From assembly GCA_013339895.1 (NCBI GenBank), contig JABACO010000004.1:10506409-10570408 (forward strand): 64,000 nt of DNA. Direction: 5' to 3'. Position numbers and translations under genes: made by a program. Below are positions 33,501-45,719 of this stretch, piece after piece. The stretch comes from Ephydatia muelleri (Eukaryota > Porifera > Demospongiae > Spongillida > Spongillidae). Under the pieces are notes generated by a model. That model saw only the letters and a list, made by a program, of their open reading frames with translations. It had not been told where the DNA came from and did no database searches. Positions within the stretch are counted from its first letter, which is position 1. Each line of letters begins with the position of its first letter.

Positions 33501-35030
33501 AACTATGGTGCCTTCACATGAGTACACTAGCTACGGTGCCTTCACAGCGGTAACTGAATATACATGTAAGTACGCAAGGTAGCTAAATATTACAATAAAA
33601 CACAAAGCATGCAGTGCAGGGTAAGAAATGACTGACCAAGTTGAGAGATGTGCAATGCATAGGCCTACGTAAGTCATTGCCTTGCACATGCATTTTATAT
33701 TTATTTCACCTGAAAGATTGCAACGGCGTTTTGCTGGTGGTGGATGTTGCAACGCAGCGCCAGACAGCATGCAGAATAAAATACGCTACCACGCCGTTGA
33801 CGCTGCTATCAGCTTCTTTGATACTCGATAAATCGGTGCGCATTTTCTAGAATTAAAACACATCATGTAGCCGTATTACTATTGGGGCCAATAGTAGCTC
33901 CGGCCACACCTATACTAGTAGTTGTACTTCAGTTACTTAGATAAACTACCAACGTAACAGCCTAACAGCAATACAATTATGAAATAGGCCCGGCGATGTT
34001 TACAAAAGATCCGGAACGTATGGGTACGATAACGTACATTTATATGTAGGCTACTCAACTGGTAGCAACAACCTTGTTACGTAGCGTTAGGAGGCGTGCA
34101 GAATCGATTTCAGGCCCGATTTCATACTGTATAAAACTGGTACAGCTAGGGAGATACTCATTTGCCTTGTCCCGCGCGTGAGTCGATTTTGAGGGCACGA
34201 GACGGAGACAACAATCCGATTCGATATAGGATACTTCTTTCATTTATGAAAGCCGATTTTTAAATACAAAGACCCAATTTTCAATATATATTATAGTTCT
34301 TCGATGTACTAGCTACATGTTTTTCCTTTGGCAAATTGGCGAATCGTAAAGGTATTGACACAAATGGTCATATAATTTGTAATGAGAAAACGCACCCATT
34401 GACTACGTGTACGTTGAGGACAATGTTATGACAATCCTAGGGAAGCGACGCCTTAAATAGGAAAAATACGGCGACCCCACTAAAAATCATGGCAAATGTA
34501 GTGTACTAACAATCCCCTTTGGCAAATGCTGAGAAAAATCTGGTGTGCTTGGTATTAAAGTACCCCATACATGTCTATGGGAAGTTATACGGGAATATTC
34601 GGTGATTCGCAAACCGCGAATTAATTATTGACCGCTCATATGTGTCATGTTTATTAAGTTCTGCTATCATGCCCACCTTGGAGTGAGGTTAGAGTCGGGG
34701 TAGCGACTTGACCTAAACCATACAGGTCTGGCAAGCGGATGTACAGTGCTTGTCCTCAATTGGGAGAGAGGGAAACATGTTACCTTTGACATTACGGAGA
34801 CCTCTCCCTTAATCCTAACAGCAGCAAGCCTGTCTGAAGGGGCTACAGCAAAGGAGGCTGAGACCAGAAAGCATAAAATCAATGACTTAAAGTGTTTGGA
34901 ATGGGGCTGGGTGCATACAGCATACTCAAACTATCTTTATATGTACATTTGTACATTTGCAAATGTATATGTATACAGAGCACCATGCACCAATTAGCCA
35001 AGCTTGAAATTGAGGCAGCATGCAACCTCT
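30600..35030. other. Gene-poor segment with microsatellites
   Basis: The longest open frame (minus, about 31057-30626, 143 codons) has no recognisable domain, overlaps an equally open plus-strand frame, and is not called. TG-rich microsatellites lie at 31636-31747, 32466-32617 and 32796-32851. Short palindromic TACATGTACATGTA words are frequent (31258, 31370, 31903). Confidence 0.5.
32466..32617. repeat. (TG)n microsatellite
   Basis: Long TGTG tract with scattered A and C. Cys/Val and His/Thr-rich open frames across it are repeat artefacts. Confidence 0.95.
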
Positions 35031-35034
35031 CCAT

Positions 35035-35056
35035 AACACACACGCACACACACACG

Positions 35057-35126
<70 letters not shown>

Positions 35127-35128
35127 GA
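35035..35128. repeat. (CA)n microsatellite
   Basis: Near-pure CA run followed within 40 bases by the 22-base G run. Confidence 0.95.
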
Positions 35129-35139
35129 GTTGTGGTGTA

Positions 35140-36400
35140 AGAGAGGAGAGGCTGTTGAGAAGAGAAGGGGGGGGGGGGGGGGGGGGGGCTGTTTGAGAGC
35201 AGACCATGATATGGGAAGCGGAAACTTGGAGAAGTCTCAGCATCCAGGTAGACCTCCAGATTGCATCAAGGGTCGGATTGGTGGTTTTGTACTACACAAA
35301 CTTTACCACTGGTGCAGACCTTACGATTACTGTTAGATAAGGAGATATCTCCATACAGGTATTCCAAAGGCAAAAAGCTCAATTTTATAATTAAAAAATA
35401 AAATATATCGCTCGAGAGCTTGAAAAAAATGCGTTGAGTTGCTACTTGTGATTAATTTGCGTCTCGAGACGCTAATCCAGCCGGGTGACTGTCAATTGAG
35501 CACTCCATCTATGCACAAAGTTTCAAACCATATACATGTACATCGCCAAGAATTTCTGTCATGAAGGAGCGACTGTCTCACTTTTTTATTTTCTGTTGTG
35601 TTCAGGTGGAGTTCTTATCTAGCCACGACTGTAAGGTCTGCACCCGTGGAAAGTTTACATAATGTTACGCTTGCCACAGCATATACTCGAAGGTTGCCTC
35701 AGAAGACGAAGTGGATCATTTTCTAAAACACAAAAAACCCATCGAACTCTGGCAAGACTGGACCCGGAGAGCGCACGAGGGAAGGGGATCATCGTTTTGA
35801 AGGTCTGAGGGAGTATTGTCTGAGGCTAAAGAGTGTGCTGTGGGTGTTCACAAGTGATGTGAATTTGTATTTGTCTGTTGGAGGTACTGTGGTTAGGAGA
35901 GGAGAGAGGCCATTGAGAAGACACCTTGGAGAAATAACTATGCCTAGTAGGGGGGAGAGGCTGTTTGAAAATCGACCTGGAGGCTGCATGTTGGTAGAAC
36001 TCCAGATTAGATCAGCAGTGGTCAAGGTGGTCACGTATACTTTACCATGGGTGCTGCAGACCTTACAATTTCTTTTTAATAAGCGATATATGCTAAACTT
36101 TTCGCTTCAGAGCCTGAAAACTGTAAAACGGTTGGTTGTGGATGATTTGTGCAAATCCAGCCAGGTGCGCTGTGCTGTTAATTCTGACAATTGAGCGTTC
36201 TATATGTGCACAAAGTCAAAACTAATCTTCAAAAACATGTATGTGTAAATATCCATGCAAAAATGACGAAAATTGCGCTATTCCTGCCACGAAGGAGCAA
36301 CCGTCTACCTTTGTATTTGCTGTATACCTAAACTGCAGATGGAGTTCTTATGTAGCCACAACTGTAAGGTCTGCACCCGTGGTAAGTTTACACTGAGCCC
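35140..36400. repeat. Two direct copies of a non-coding repeat
   Basis: Copy one (about 35140-35665) and copy two (about 35880-36395) share the same order of blocks: a GAGAGGCTGTTTGA-type start, an ACTTTACCA...TGCAGACCTTAC block, AATTGAGC...TGCACAAAGT, GAAGGAGC, then GGAGTTCTTAT...TGTAAGGTCTGCACCCGTGG. The fourth and last blocks are near reverse complements of each other (TGCAGACCTTAC and GTAAGGTCTGCA), so each copy is itself bounded by an inverted repeat of about 30 bases, like a non-autonomous transposon. Confidence 0.6.
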
Positions 36401-36872
36401 ACAATTCAACCTTTCTGTGAACTGTTGCTGAAAGAGTAAATAAAGTCCAGCAAGCTCCTGCGTGTAATCAATTAGGTAATAAAGTCTACTTTACGATCTA
36501 TGGTGTATTACGATCTATTCACCGAATCACACGCAACACAGGATTTCAAACAGTGTTCTCTACTTATATATATATATGTACGAAGCAGGCCTATAGTACA
36601 TGGTGTCGGAGAGGTGCATGCAGTAATGAGTCTATATCTAAAGACCGATCACGTGCATATTGTGCAAGGTCCTCCGTGCATCTGGCCAAGGCAGGTACAG
36701 TGGAAGCTCAACTGCTGAGGAAGCCAAAAGTTTGTCCAAGGCTAAGTCGTGTGACCGGAAGCCCGTATTAGATCTGCAGATGCCAGCCAGCCGGTTAACA
36801 GAAATATCAACCAGTTCAACGTTTGATGCGTGGCCATGCATGGTGCAGCAAAATGAGACACGTTTACACGCG

Positions 36873-36923
36873 AGTCTGGCGTAGCACAGCCACGTTTATT
36901 TTGCGGGGGTGCTACGCCAGACT
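36873..36923. repeat. Small inverted repeat AGTCTGGCGTAGCAC
   Basis: Perfect 15-base arms at 36873-36887 and 36909-36923 enclose 21 bases. The size and form suggest a tiny MITE or its residue. Confidence 0.75.
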
Positions 36924-37254
36924 ACTTACAAGTGCTATAGTTAGTAGAAGCGGGCCAGGATTGAACGTGTGTTGGCTGATCAAAGACAGGCTGAGGCGCA
37001 GCTATAAAGCTCAGTTGCAACCTGCAAATGATTATGTGTTGAGGACCGATCTGAGATCGCGTGCTTACATTAGTAAACTAGTTCGTGACGTAAAGCAAGA
37101 CTTACTGCATTACGTAATAACCCCAACAGCAAGTACTTTCTTTGACAATTTTTAGCACTTTTCCTTTCAGTGCAAATGCTATAAAATATATATCATATGA
37201 TTTTCCGATTTTTCTCTATCCACTGATGCAATCGGACAATATTTCGACTTAATT

Positions 37255-38060
37255 TACGAACGGGCAGCGTTCGTTCCAGCGTGGTTCCCGCAAATAGTAG
37301 TTTTAAAATGAATACCTCAACAATCCTGACCAACTATTTAAATTTATTATAATTGTTCATTCGCGGGAACCGAGCGGGAACCACAGTTCCTGCTCGGGAA
37401 CCACCAATACAATCTGAAAAAGGGCATGGGAGTACCAGTTGAATTGAAAATGGTGCCAGGACTAAAAGTTGGAAATCGTACCGTATTAAAAGCAAACGCC
37501 ACCTCTATTTTCACCGACGAGCGGGAGATATATTTGGACCTTGGGCCTCGAGGCATGAAGTCCATGGAACGGTTGTTGAGGTACTGGGCAGTTTTCCCCT
37601 TCTCTCTTTTTGTGCGCATGCACTTTTGTAAATACGGCACTATAACAAACAAAACCTGTTTCGTTAATAATTACGCGGGAACCGAATGTACATATTAGTT
37701 TCTATTTCCAGCCCGTTTGGATGACTTTATATTCGTCATGTTTATGGGGAACCATAAACCATCTTACATAGCTATTTGAGTAATTAAAACAAACTGCTTT
37801 ATCCACTCGTAGACAATAACCGATAGAATGGGACCATGCCGCGGGAACCTTCCGTACAAACGGGAAATTACGCGTGCGAGCTGATCGATGTACCATTGCA
37901 TATCTCAGCATCTAGCAAACACACGGAGTTCAGTGTCATGGGGAAAAAAACAGCATTGGTACTTACATCGCTCAAATAATGAAATAGTACTGCACGGAAA
38001 GTGGTTCCCGGGCGGGAACCAATGTTCCCGCAAAGTTCCCGCTGGACGTTCGTACGTTAA
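37255..38060. repeat. Segment studded with CGGGAACC / GGTTCCCG
   Basis: The word GGTTCCCGC or its complement occurs about ten times, clustered at 37270-37405 and 37990-38045 with single copies between. The outer parts, ACGAACG...AGCG at the left and its reverse at the right (CGTACG nearby), look like weak inverted ends. Probably a non-autonomous transposon with subterminal repeats. Open frames inside (37426-37698) have no domain. Confidence 0.4.
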
Positions 38061-38099
38061 AATGCATTGATGTCCTCTCGATGTATTGGAATTTCTGGA

Positions 38100-39240
38100 T
38101 ATGTCGAATCTTCATTTTGCCCTTGCATGCATGTACCATAAATCATGTTGCAATCATGTTGCAGCATGCATGGGATTTATTATGTGCACCCGATTCATAA
38201 GGTAGGATATATGTGTACATGTATACAAGGGACGCTGGTTGACTTTCTCTTAAAACGGTTGTGTTTTCATTTTTCGTTGCACACATATACAGTCACATCT
38301 CCACAATATATTTTGATGCGATATTCCGAGATGAGATATGGGTTCTAATTCGTAAACCGATGACACGACCCATCACTAACTTACATGTACACACATGTAT
38401 GGACAATGGATACATTTATGTAAGTTCACTTTTTATGAGGAGTGCAATTTACTGCCTAAAACTATTGCAAGGAGTGGACTACAAAAACACATGCAACAAC
38501 CCAATGAATATATCTTGACTGAACTGAAATTATATAAAAGGACTTTGCCTTTTAAGTGAATGCGTAAAAACTTCCTGCATGATCTTCTCCATAAGCCCAC
38601 ATATGGAATGGTAGAATGGTTGCAGTGTGTATACATGCACATGTTTGTGTTTAATTGACAGTGCTTCTCAAAGCGCAAGCACATGCAAGCTCAAGCATCC
38701 TGCCAAACCGCAAGTTAATTATTTAATTTCGAAGCATACTATCAAATGACTCGTCCCATCAATGGAACTTTGCACTGAATGCAATACTGGAAAGTAATTG
38801 AGACTCTCTGGAGAAGAGATTTTGGTATATAAAACAAGTCTCCGCACAACTGAACAGCGTGATAAGTGATAAGAAATTGGTATTTACAAGTCATATGAGT
38901 TGAAAATATGTTGTATTTGTCTTTATGCATCCGGCGGTTGATTATACACACGATAGCAGTATACTATACGACTTGTTTAAAAGTTTCGTCATAAATCCAT
39001 TAATCAAGGCACATCGACCAATGAGAAGAAGTCCGGGATGGATGGATGGTTTGCACGAACACTATGACCATAGGGGGAGTAAATATAGCGCTATTATATT
39101 ATGACTTCGGTCTTGAATAGTGGAGATACTTGTCATCCCGGGAAGGTCAGCGGTCATGTTTTTTGGAGTCTCGATTGTGCCGAAATGGAGAGAAAAATAC
39201 TCACATCATGGCAAACCTCGCATTAGGTTTACGTCATTAG
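38100..39240. repeat. Array flank block
   Basis: Matches 27140-27990 and 46300-47660 in the same order and orientation, including the segment that starts AACACTATGACC (39059 and 47472) and runs to GTCATTAG. It marks a former receptor unit boundary. Confidence 0.6.
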
Positions 39241-40395
39241 CCTCATTCATGCGACGAAGCTCTGCATGCTTACAAATTGCTCGTGTGAAGTAACGCTTCA
39301 ATATGTTCAATATCTTTGAACAGCCAAGGATTTCAGACTGGAGTGTTGAATTCTAAAAGTGGCTGACAAAGGTTTTTAATACACGTAATAGAATGCTGAC
39401 ATCACTAGTCTGGAAACCTATAAGAAGTAGAGAAGATCTTAAGTACGCTTTGGCCGCTATAGATAAGCAAATCAGATGAAACATAAACACCAAGATCACA
39501 AGGATAAGATCGTTGTTTTGGCATCAACCAAACAAGTTCTAATCGTGTGTGGATGAATCAAAGTATCTCTCCTTTAAAACTCCAACTCTATTCATTTAAA
39601 AACATGAATACTGCCAAAGACTTATTAATTTAAAATATATATCTAAAGGCCTGATGAAAAGGCAAAAAACTATCTGCACTTGCACAATGAACAATAATAT
39701 GATGTCTGACGTTTTTTGGTGTTATGATAGCACCAAACACACATGTGTTGACCCTCCATAAACTTGGAGATGAGGTGTGGTCCAGGAAGCTGGCACTCAG
39801 GCCCCAGGGTGGCCGAATTACAGCGTCTGCGTGGACCGCGCTCATCTTCTGTCACTGAGCGTAGACGGTTGAGGGAACGTGCAGCAAACTTTCGCTATTC
39901 ATGCATGTTTAAGCGTTATTCACATAAAAAAAAGCAACTCATTTTTTTAGATGGGTATAGTGTGCCGCACGATAATGACGAAACAGAGAGACAATATGCT
40001 ACACACACATTAAATACTTGTTATTTGACCACAGCAAAATGTTACAGATATGGGTCAAAGTACAAAAATACATCAAATCTAAATATACATGTTATAACAA
40101 GAATGGGTATTAAAGTATAGCGTTCACTATGCTTTAAAATGTGCTTGCATGCACAATTGCGACGTTAAGAATCAGGTCCGGGTGCGGTCCCTTAAAATAT
40201 AGGAAACCGCATCAAGGCGCTGTACAGAAAACGCTAGTCTAAAACTGATGTAAAAGATAAGTCATTCGAGATATGAAACATGTTCATTACTGCACAACAA
40301 ACTAGACTGAACAAAATTTCTCACTAGCAACTTATTAACTTTTGATTAACAAGATATATATTAAATCTAACAGATAAGTCTTTCTAGCGCAGTAT
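39241..40395. other. Receptor 3' region, no gene called
   Basis: Parts match 1200-1450 and 47840-48370 in reverse or direct orientation. The open frame at 39764-40120 has no domain and is not conserved in the other copies. Confidence 0.45.
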
Positions 40396-41222
40396 TTAGC
40401 ACTGCACTTGTGCTCTACTATAGACAGTGTTTTCTGTCATACAAAAAGCCTCTTCATAATCCGGAGAAATAATTGATGGGCCAACTTCTCCATAAGCCAA
40501 ATTTTCATTAGTAACAACAGCCTCACTGCGTTGTGGGTATTGTGTTGGTGTCTTCCAGTGATGGTGCTTCTTTAACCTGTGATTAATAACATTTGCAAGT
40601 ATGCATCATGTAGTGCAGATGACCTTTAATAATTCTCATGATGCATTGCACCCCATCAGTGCACATGCATGATCTAATTTAGCATACACACAAATAATTA
40701 TGTCACAATTTCAGTTTTACAGTGCGCTTTTATTGTTTTTAAAATAATTGTTTATCTCGTAGGCTGGTGATACCTCTGCATATGCTCTCCCATTCTGGGT
40801 CAGAATTGACCATGTCATTACAGTGTATATGAATTGTATTTGCATGAACTACTGGACTACCTATTTCAATCCTATGGCAAAATATTCACACTGTTTCTAA
40901 TGCTACAATGAGCTCTTTAGGCAATCTTGAAATGCGCGTTCATATTGAGACTATTGCACACAGCCATTGTAAGATGAACTGTATGTGCTGTTAGGATTGA
41001 TTTAAATGTTGACATCCACTTAGCTACACTGAAGTCTTACACATTGAAATATTGTTTCTCCTTCCCCTACACACTGACTCCCGCCACTAGCAAGATAGGG
41101 ATAGAGACTTGACTAATACTAACGTACATTTGAAGACGTCTTTACCGAATTAAAACACGCGCAATTACACCTGCAGTAACGGTTAGAGCTGCAACCAAGA
41201 CGGCCGCCGAAATGGTAACACC

Positions 41223-44200
41223 CACAGCAATTCGGCCGTCCGCACGCGGGTGATTACAAACTACGTATTCAGTCATGCATCCGTGCATATCACAAAGCGT
41301 GCACTCACGATTAACGTAGTCCCATTATTTCACCGCCCAATCCTGTACGGGAATATCATTAAACGGCCATTTAACCCTCTCCTCACGGTATGATTGAATT
41401 TGAATTCGAATACCTCTTTTAAGTTTACAACACGCCGAGGCTACAGCTGCAGTAGAGGACAGGTCCCACGAATTTTTAATTAAGGTATGTGAGGTCAAAA
41501 AAAGCTGGTTTTCTAATGCCTGAAACCGAAAACAATGTGCACTCGTTGTCGCTCAGGGGTCAGAACAAGGCTATAGCTAGTTGTATGTACTCACATTGGT
41601 CTGAGGCCTCACCACAGTGGTCTTCTTAGGGTGATGTGATTCGGAAAGGTGTGGCTATCTTCGGTGAGTAATTTGTCTCTAGATCTAATAATGGTATACA
41701 CACGGAAATGTGTATATCACTCAGCACATTCATAGATGTCTAAATAATCTATGGTACATTTCATTGTATGTGACGCAAGGTTTGTCCAGTAAGCTTCACA
41801 TTGGTATGAGACATCACCTCAATGGTCTTCTGAGGGTCACGTGATTCTGAAGGGTGTGGCTATCTCAGGTGAGTCGTTTTTCACTAATAATGGTATACAT
41901 ACTGACGTGAGTATCACTACATTTCATTGTATGTGACACAAGGTTTGTCCAGTAAGCTTCACATTGGTATGAGACATCGCCCCAATGGTCTTCTGAGGGT
42001 CACGTGATTCTGAAGGGTGTGGCTATCAGTTTGTTACTAATAATAGTATACATACTGACATGAATATCACTACATTTCATTGTATGTGACACAAGGTTTG
42101 TCCAGTAAGCTTCACATTGGTATGAGACATTGCCCCAATGGTCTTCTGAGGGTCACGTGATTCTGAAGGGTGTGGCTATCAGTTTGTTACTAATAATAGT
42201 ATACATACTGACATGAATATCACTACATTTCATTGTATGTGACACAAGGTTTGTCCAGTAAGCTTCACATTGGTATGAGACATTGCCCCAATGGTCTTCT
42301 GAGGGTCACGTGATTCTGAAGGGTGTGGCTATCAGTTTGTTACTAATAATAGTATACATACTGAGGTGAGTTTCACTACATATCATTGTAAGGTTTGTCC
42401 AGTAAGCTTCACATTGGTATGAGACATTGCCCCAATGGTCTTCTGAGGGTCACGTGATTCTGAAGGGTGTGGCTATCAGGTGAGTCGTTTGTCACTAATA
42501 ATAGTATACATACTGAGGTGAGTATCACTACATATCATTGTAAGGTTTGTCCAGTAAGCTTCACATTGGTATGAGACATCGCCCCAATGGTCTTCTGAGG
42601 GTCACGTGATTCTGAAGGGTGTGGCTATCAGGTAAGTCGCTTGTCACTAATAATGGTATGCATATTGACGTGAGTATCACTACATTTCATTGTATGTGAC
42701 GCAAGGTTTGTCCAGAAAGCTTCACATTGGTATGAGACATCCCCACTGGTCTTCTAATGACCTATGCAGCACTCACTGGAAATGCATCAAGAATCTTTTC
42801 ACCTATCAGAGTCATGTTAATGAATAGTTTTTCATATTGTTGACTTGGTTCTGAGTACAGTGCTACACAAGTATATAACCACACACAATTACACACAAAG
42901 TTCATCCACCTGCTGCACAAGGTGTAAGAACGACTCAGAATGGTACGAGCATTAGCTGAGGCGACCAAAGCGGTCAGTCAATGCCTTGGTTATTTTTTTA
43001 TGAAGAAATGCATTTTAATATATTTCTTGGACGATGGTTTATGCTTCAGCTTGCCCTGGAGACTATATTATATGTTCTGCTGCGTGATGTTACTTATTAT
43101 ATGCATCGTATAAAGAGGCGGGGCACGCAAACAATCTATCGCTAGAATGTACCTCGTTCTCTCGGTGTCTTCTTTGGTGCCATCCATAAATTACGTCACT
43201 TCGAAGGGTCCCCAGCATGCAGGGTGGTAGCAGCCAGTGTGACGATGTATACATGAAGCATACATCAGTATAAGAGGGGTCCATATAGGTGACGTAGTTT
43301 ATGAACGGCCGCTTGTCTTATCATTTATACAAAGAATCAGGATTCCAACTCCAACCTCCCATTATGGAAATGTCTTTCAGAATGCCTCACGTTCTCAGCA
43401 GGCGAGGTCTGCAATCGCCATGTCATTAGTAAAACATCATGACGACGCATGCGTATGCATTTTATAGCAGCCACGTGAATCACGTGATGATTATTTTCGT
43501 CTGGCGTCGGTAAGTATGGCTCCACAGAATGTTCTTTTTTGATAGGATGTATGACCGCTGTGGAACACTACATCTTCCACTGTAAGTCAGAGAGGTGCCA
43601 TTTTATTCCAAAATCGTCAAACGAAAGCCAGGTGAGTTACCTTTAGCCTACGCTCGTTTTGAATTGAAAGCTTTGCTCGTCAGGAAATTGTGTATTGGGA
43701 TAACGTTCTGCGAAGCAATTCAGGCAGGTTGTTGGTTAGAAAGAACGGCCGGCTACGCTACACAGCGAGGTAAGCTGTCAATTACGTGTTTTTGTGTGGC
43801 ACTTTGTTTGCTTCCAAGGCGTAACGTCGGGAACAGAATAATGGTGTTCTCTACTGCATTATGGCAGAAATGTTGGATTCCTTGATCTACCTGAAACATC
43901 CTGGCTGAACAAGAGCGCTAAAACGTACGTGATGTAACAGCACCTCGTTATTGTTACCCTTTTCCTTTCGCTCAAATGGCGGTGTATTCCACGTGCATTC
44001 GGGTTGACAGCAGTGAACTATTCTAAAGAAAGATCGACCTGTGTTGTGGAAGTCAGATGTTACAACGTCACCATCAACTGCTGGGAGGTAAGGCCATTTT
44101 TTGGTAAAAGTGTTGTTTCAGTTATGCTTTCTTTTCTACGAACAGGTTTGTTTACTTATCAAATTTCTATGTTTCATATTTGTAAACTTGAAACATTAAA

Positions 44201-44525
44201 TTTTTTGACTATGTGATCAATAATCTGAGAAATAATGATAGTATTAACTAGTCTATTTAACTTTCCTTACGTCATACGATAGTTCTATATTGCGCGTACA
44301 CGGTAGGTTCCTCGGTTACGTACAAAATTGCACGTTCGCGCGCGACGTTGCTCTCGAATTACCCCGTGCGCATACAAATAATCCTCCGGGACCGAGAAAT
44401 CATTCGTATGAAATCGGTCCACTCACGATTTCGAGAGCACATGGCGCGCAAAATTCGGAAGCACGCTCTTCCGGGTGATATTGCGTGCTGTCACGGGCCC
44501 GGAATCAAAGCCCTGAATTGCTGTG
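41223..44525. mobile_element. Non-autonomous DNA transposon inside receptor copy C
   Basis: The ends are CACAGCAATTC at 41223 and its reverse complement GAATTGCTGTG ending at 44525, flanked on both sides by ACC (41220-41222 and 44526-44528). Removing the element and one ACC restores exactly the exon sequence seen in copies A and B, so the boundaries are secure. 3303 bp; no transposase recognised. Open frames such as 43595-43885 have no domain. Short TIR and 3-bp duplication; superfamily not assigned. It carries the tandem array at 41590-42750. Confidence 0.85.
41590..42750. repeat. Tandem array, 144-163-bp units
   Basis: AAGGTTTGTCCAG(T/A)AAGCTT recurs at 41777, 41940, 42093, 42246, 42390, 42542 and 42703, preceded by one weaker unit from 41590. 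Spacings are 163, 153, 153, 144, 152 and 161 bases. Most units hold GGGTCACGTGATTCTGAAGG, with the palindrome TCACGTGA. It lies in the left third of the transposon. Confidence 0.95.
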
Positions 44526-45719
44526 ACCCACAGAGGAGGCAATCGCCAAAGCTATCTTGTCTGACTCCTTCGACTTTGGTGTGAGAGGGTTCGATGGTAT
44601 ACACGTAACTACGGAAGTGTACGGAGCAACGAAACCTGTTGTGACATTGATCCCTAGAATGGTGATAAAAATATGCACTGCAATCACAAATACATTTAGT
44701 TGAGCTATAATCTTTCATCCGCATAACAATTCATAGTTCAATGGTTACCATTAATATATCTCCAAAGCTGTTCAAATACATATATACTTCAAATGCGTTG
44801 TGATGGGCTATCACCACATTAGGTTGCAAATGTATAAATAGAACATTTTGCACTGGTCCTATAAGTCAACACTTATGCACAGCGGTTGATGGGACCCAAT
44901 ACAATTGAGTCTTTGTGTTGTATACAGTATACATGTAAAATACAGATCATTTTATCAATCCAAATATTTAACAAAAAACACAGTCAGCTATAATGAATAA
45001 ACCTGGTTCAACCTGTGTAACTAGTGGTTCAATTATGCATGCTAAGATTCATTTCACAGTTGGAATTGTGCATAAAATAATATATAATGACATCAAAGTC
45101 CATTAACAGTCACCCTGTTTTATTTATGATGTACGGATTACTACTAATCAAACAATTCATAAAATTAATAACGTTTGCGATGAAATATGGGCTACAATCA
45201 CACTCAGATGTGTTCTTGGAGTCAATTTCATCCTTCAAAATCATGCTACTGTGCAATGAATGAAAATAGATCTACATGTAAGCGTATGTGAACAAGCCCT
45301 GTTATGCACAAACATATATTCCCTGATCTTTATGACGAAGTTTACATCAAGAATGGCATGTGCAGTGTCTACAGCTGCTCAATCAAATGATTAAAATTAT
45401 TTCAATAATGCATGCCAATAGAATTGATGTCTGGCCATATTGCTTATATGCTACTTACCAAGTGTAGGTATATGAAATGTCTTGCTAACTGTAACGTTGC
45501 AAGTTGAGTTGGAGGGTAAAATCAAGCTAACAGTGTACAGACCCCAGTCTCTTGATGTCACATTTCTCACAAATGTCTGCTGGAAGTCCACCAGTTCCCC
45601 ATTGCTGACATTCAGAGCTATTGGTGTCCTTGTCCATTGAATACCAGCATACTCTCCATACAAGATCCATGAAACAAGCCAGTAGGTTGAAGGGCTAACG
45701 GACTCCATTCAATTACCGC

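Larger units (their letters stand above)
40396..45708 (-). pseudogene. Receptor copy C: deleted ectodomain, transposon in TM exon
   Basis: From 5': leader exon ATG at 45708, MESVSPSTYWLVSWILY, fused without a frame break to the middle of the third Ig exon (GEYAGIQWTRT), ending at a GTAAGTAG donor (exon 45459-45708). Ig1, Ig2 and half of Ig3 are gone. The transmembrane exon starts at 44653, is cut at 44526 by the element at 41223-44525, and resumes at 41222 to its donor at 41128. A scrap of the other (left-edge type) transmembrane exon follows at 41040-41100. The tail exon 40396-40576 is the ITIM type: it keeps LAYGEV, has EEAFCMTE in place of EEAFYMTE, and its last motif is TVYSRA, losing the +3 Val. 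A chimera of both receptor types, not functional. Confidence 0.8.

Noticed and set aside
41219..44533. 8-bp duplication ACCCACAG at the copy C transposon, suggesting a hAT element
   Set aside because: It requires asymmetric ends (extra CTGTG on the right). A 3-bp ACC duplication with symmetric CACAGCAATTC ends fits the sequence exactly.
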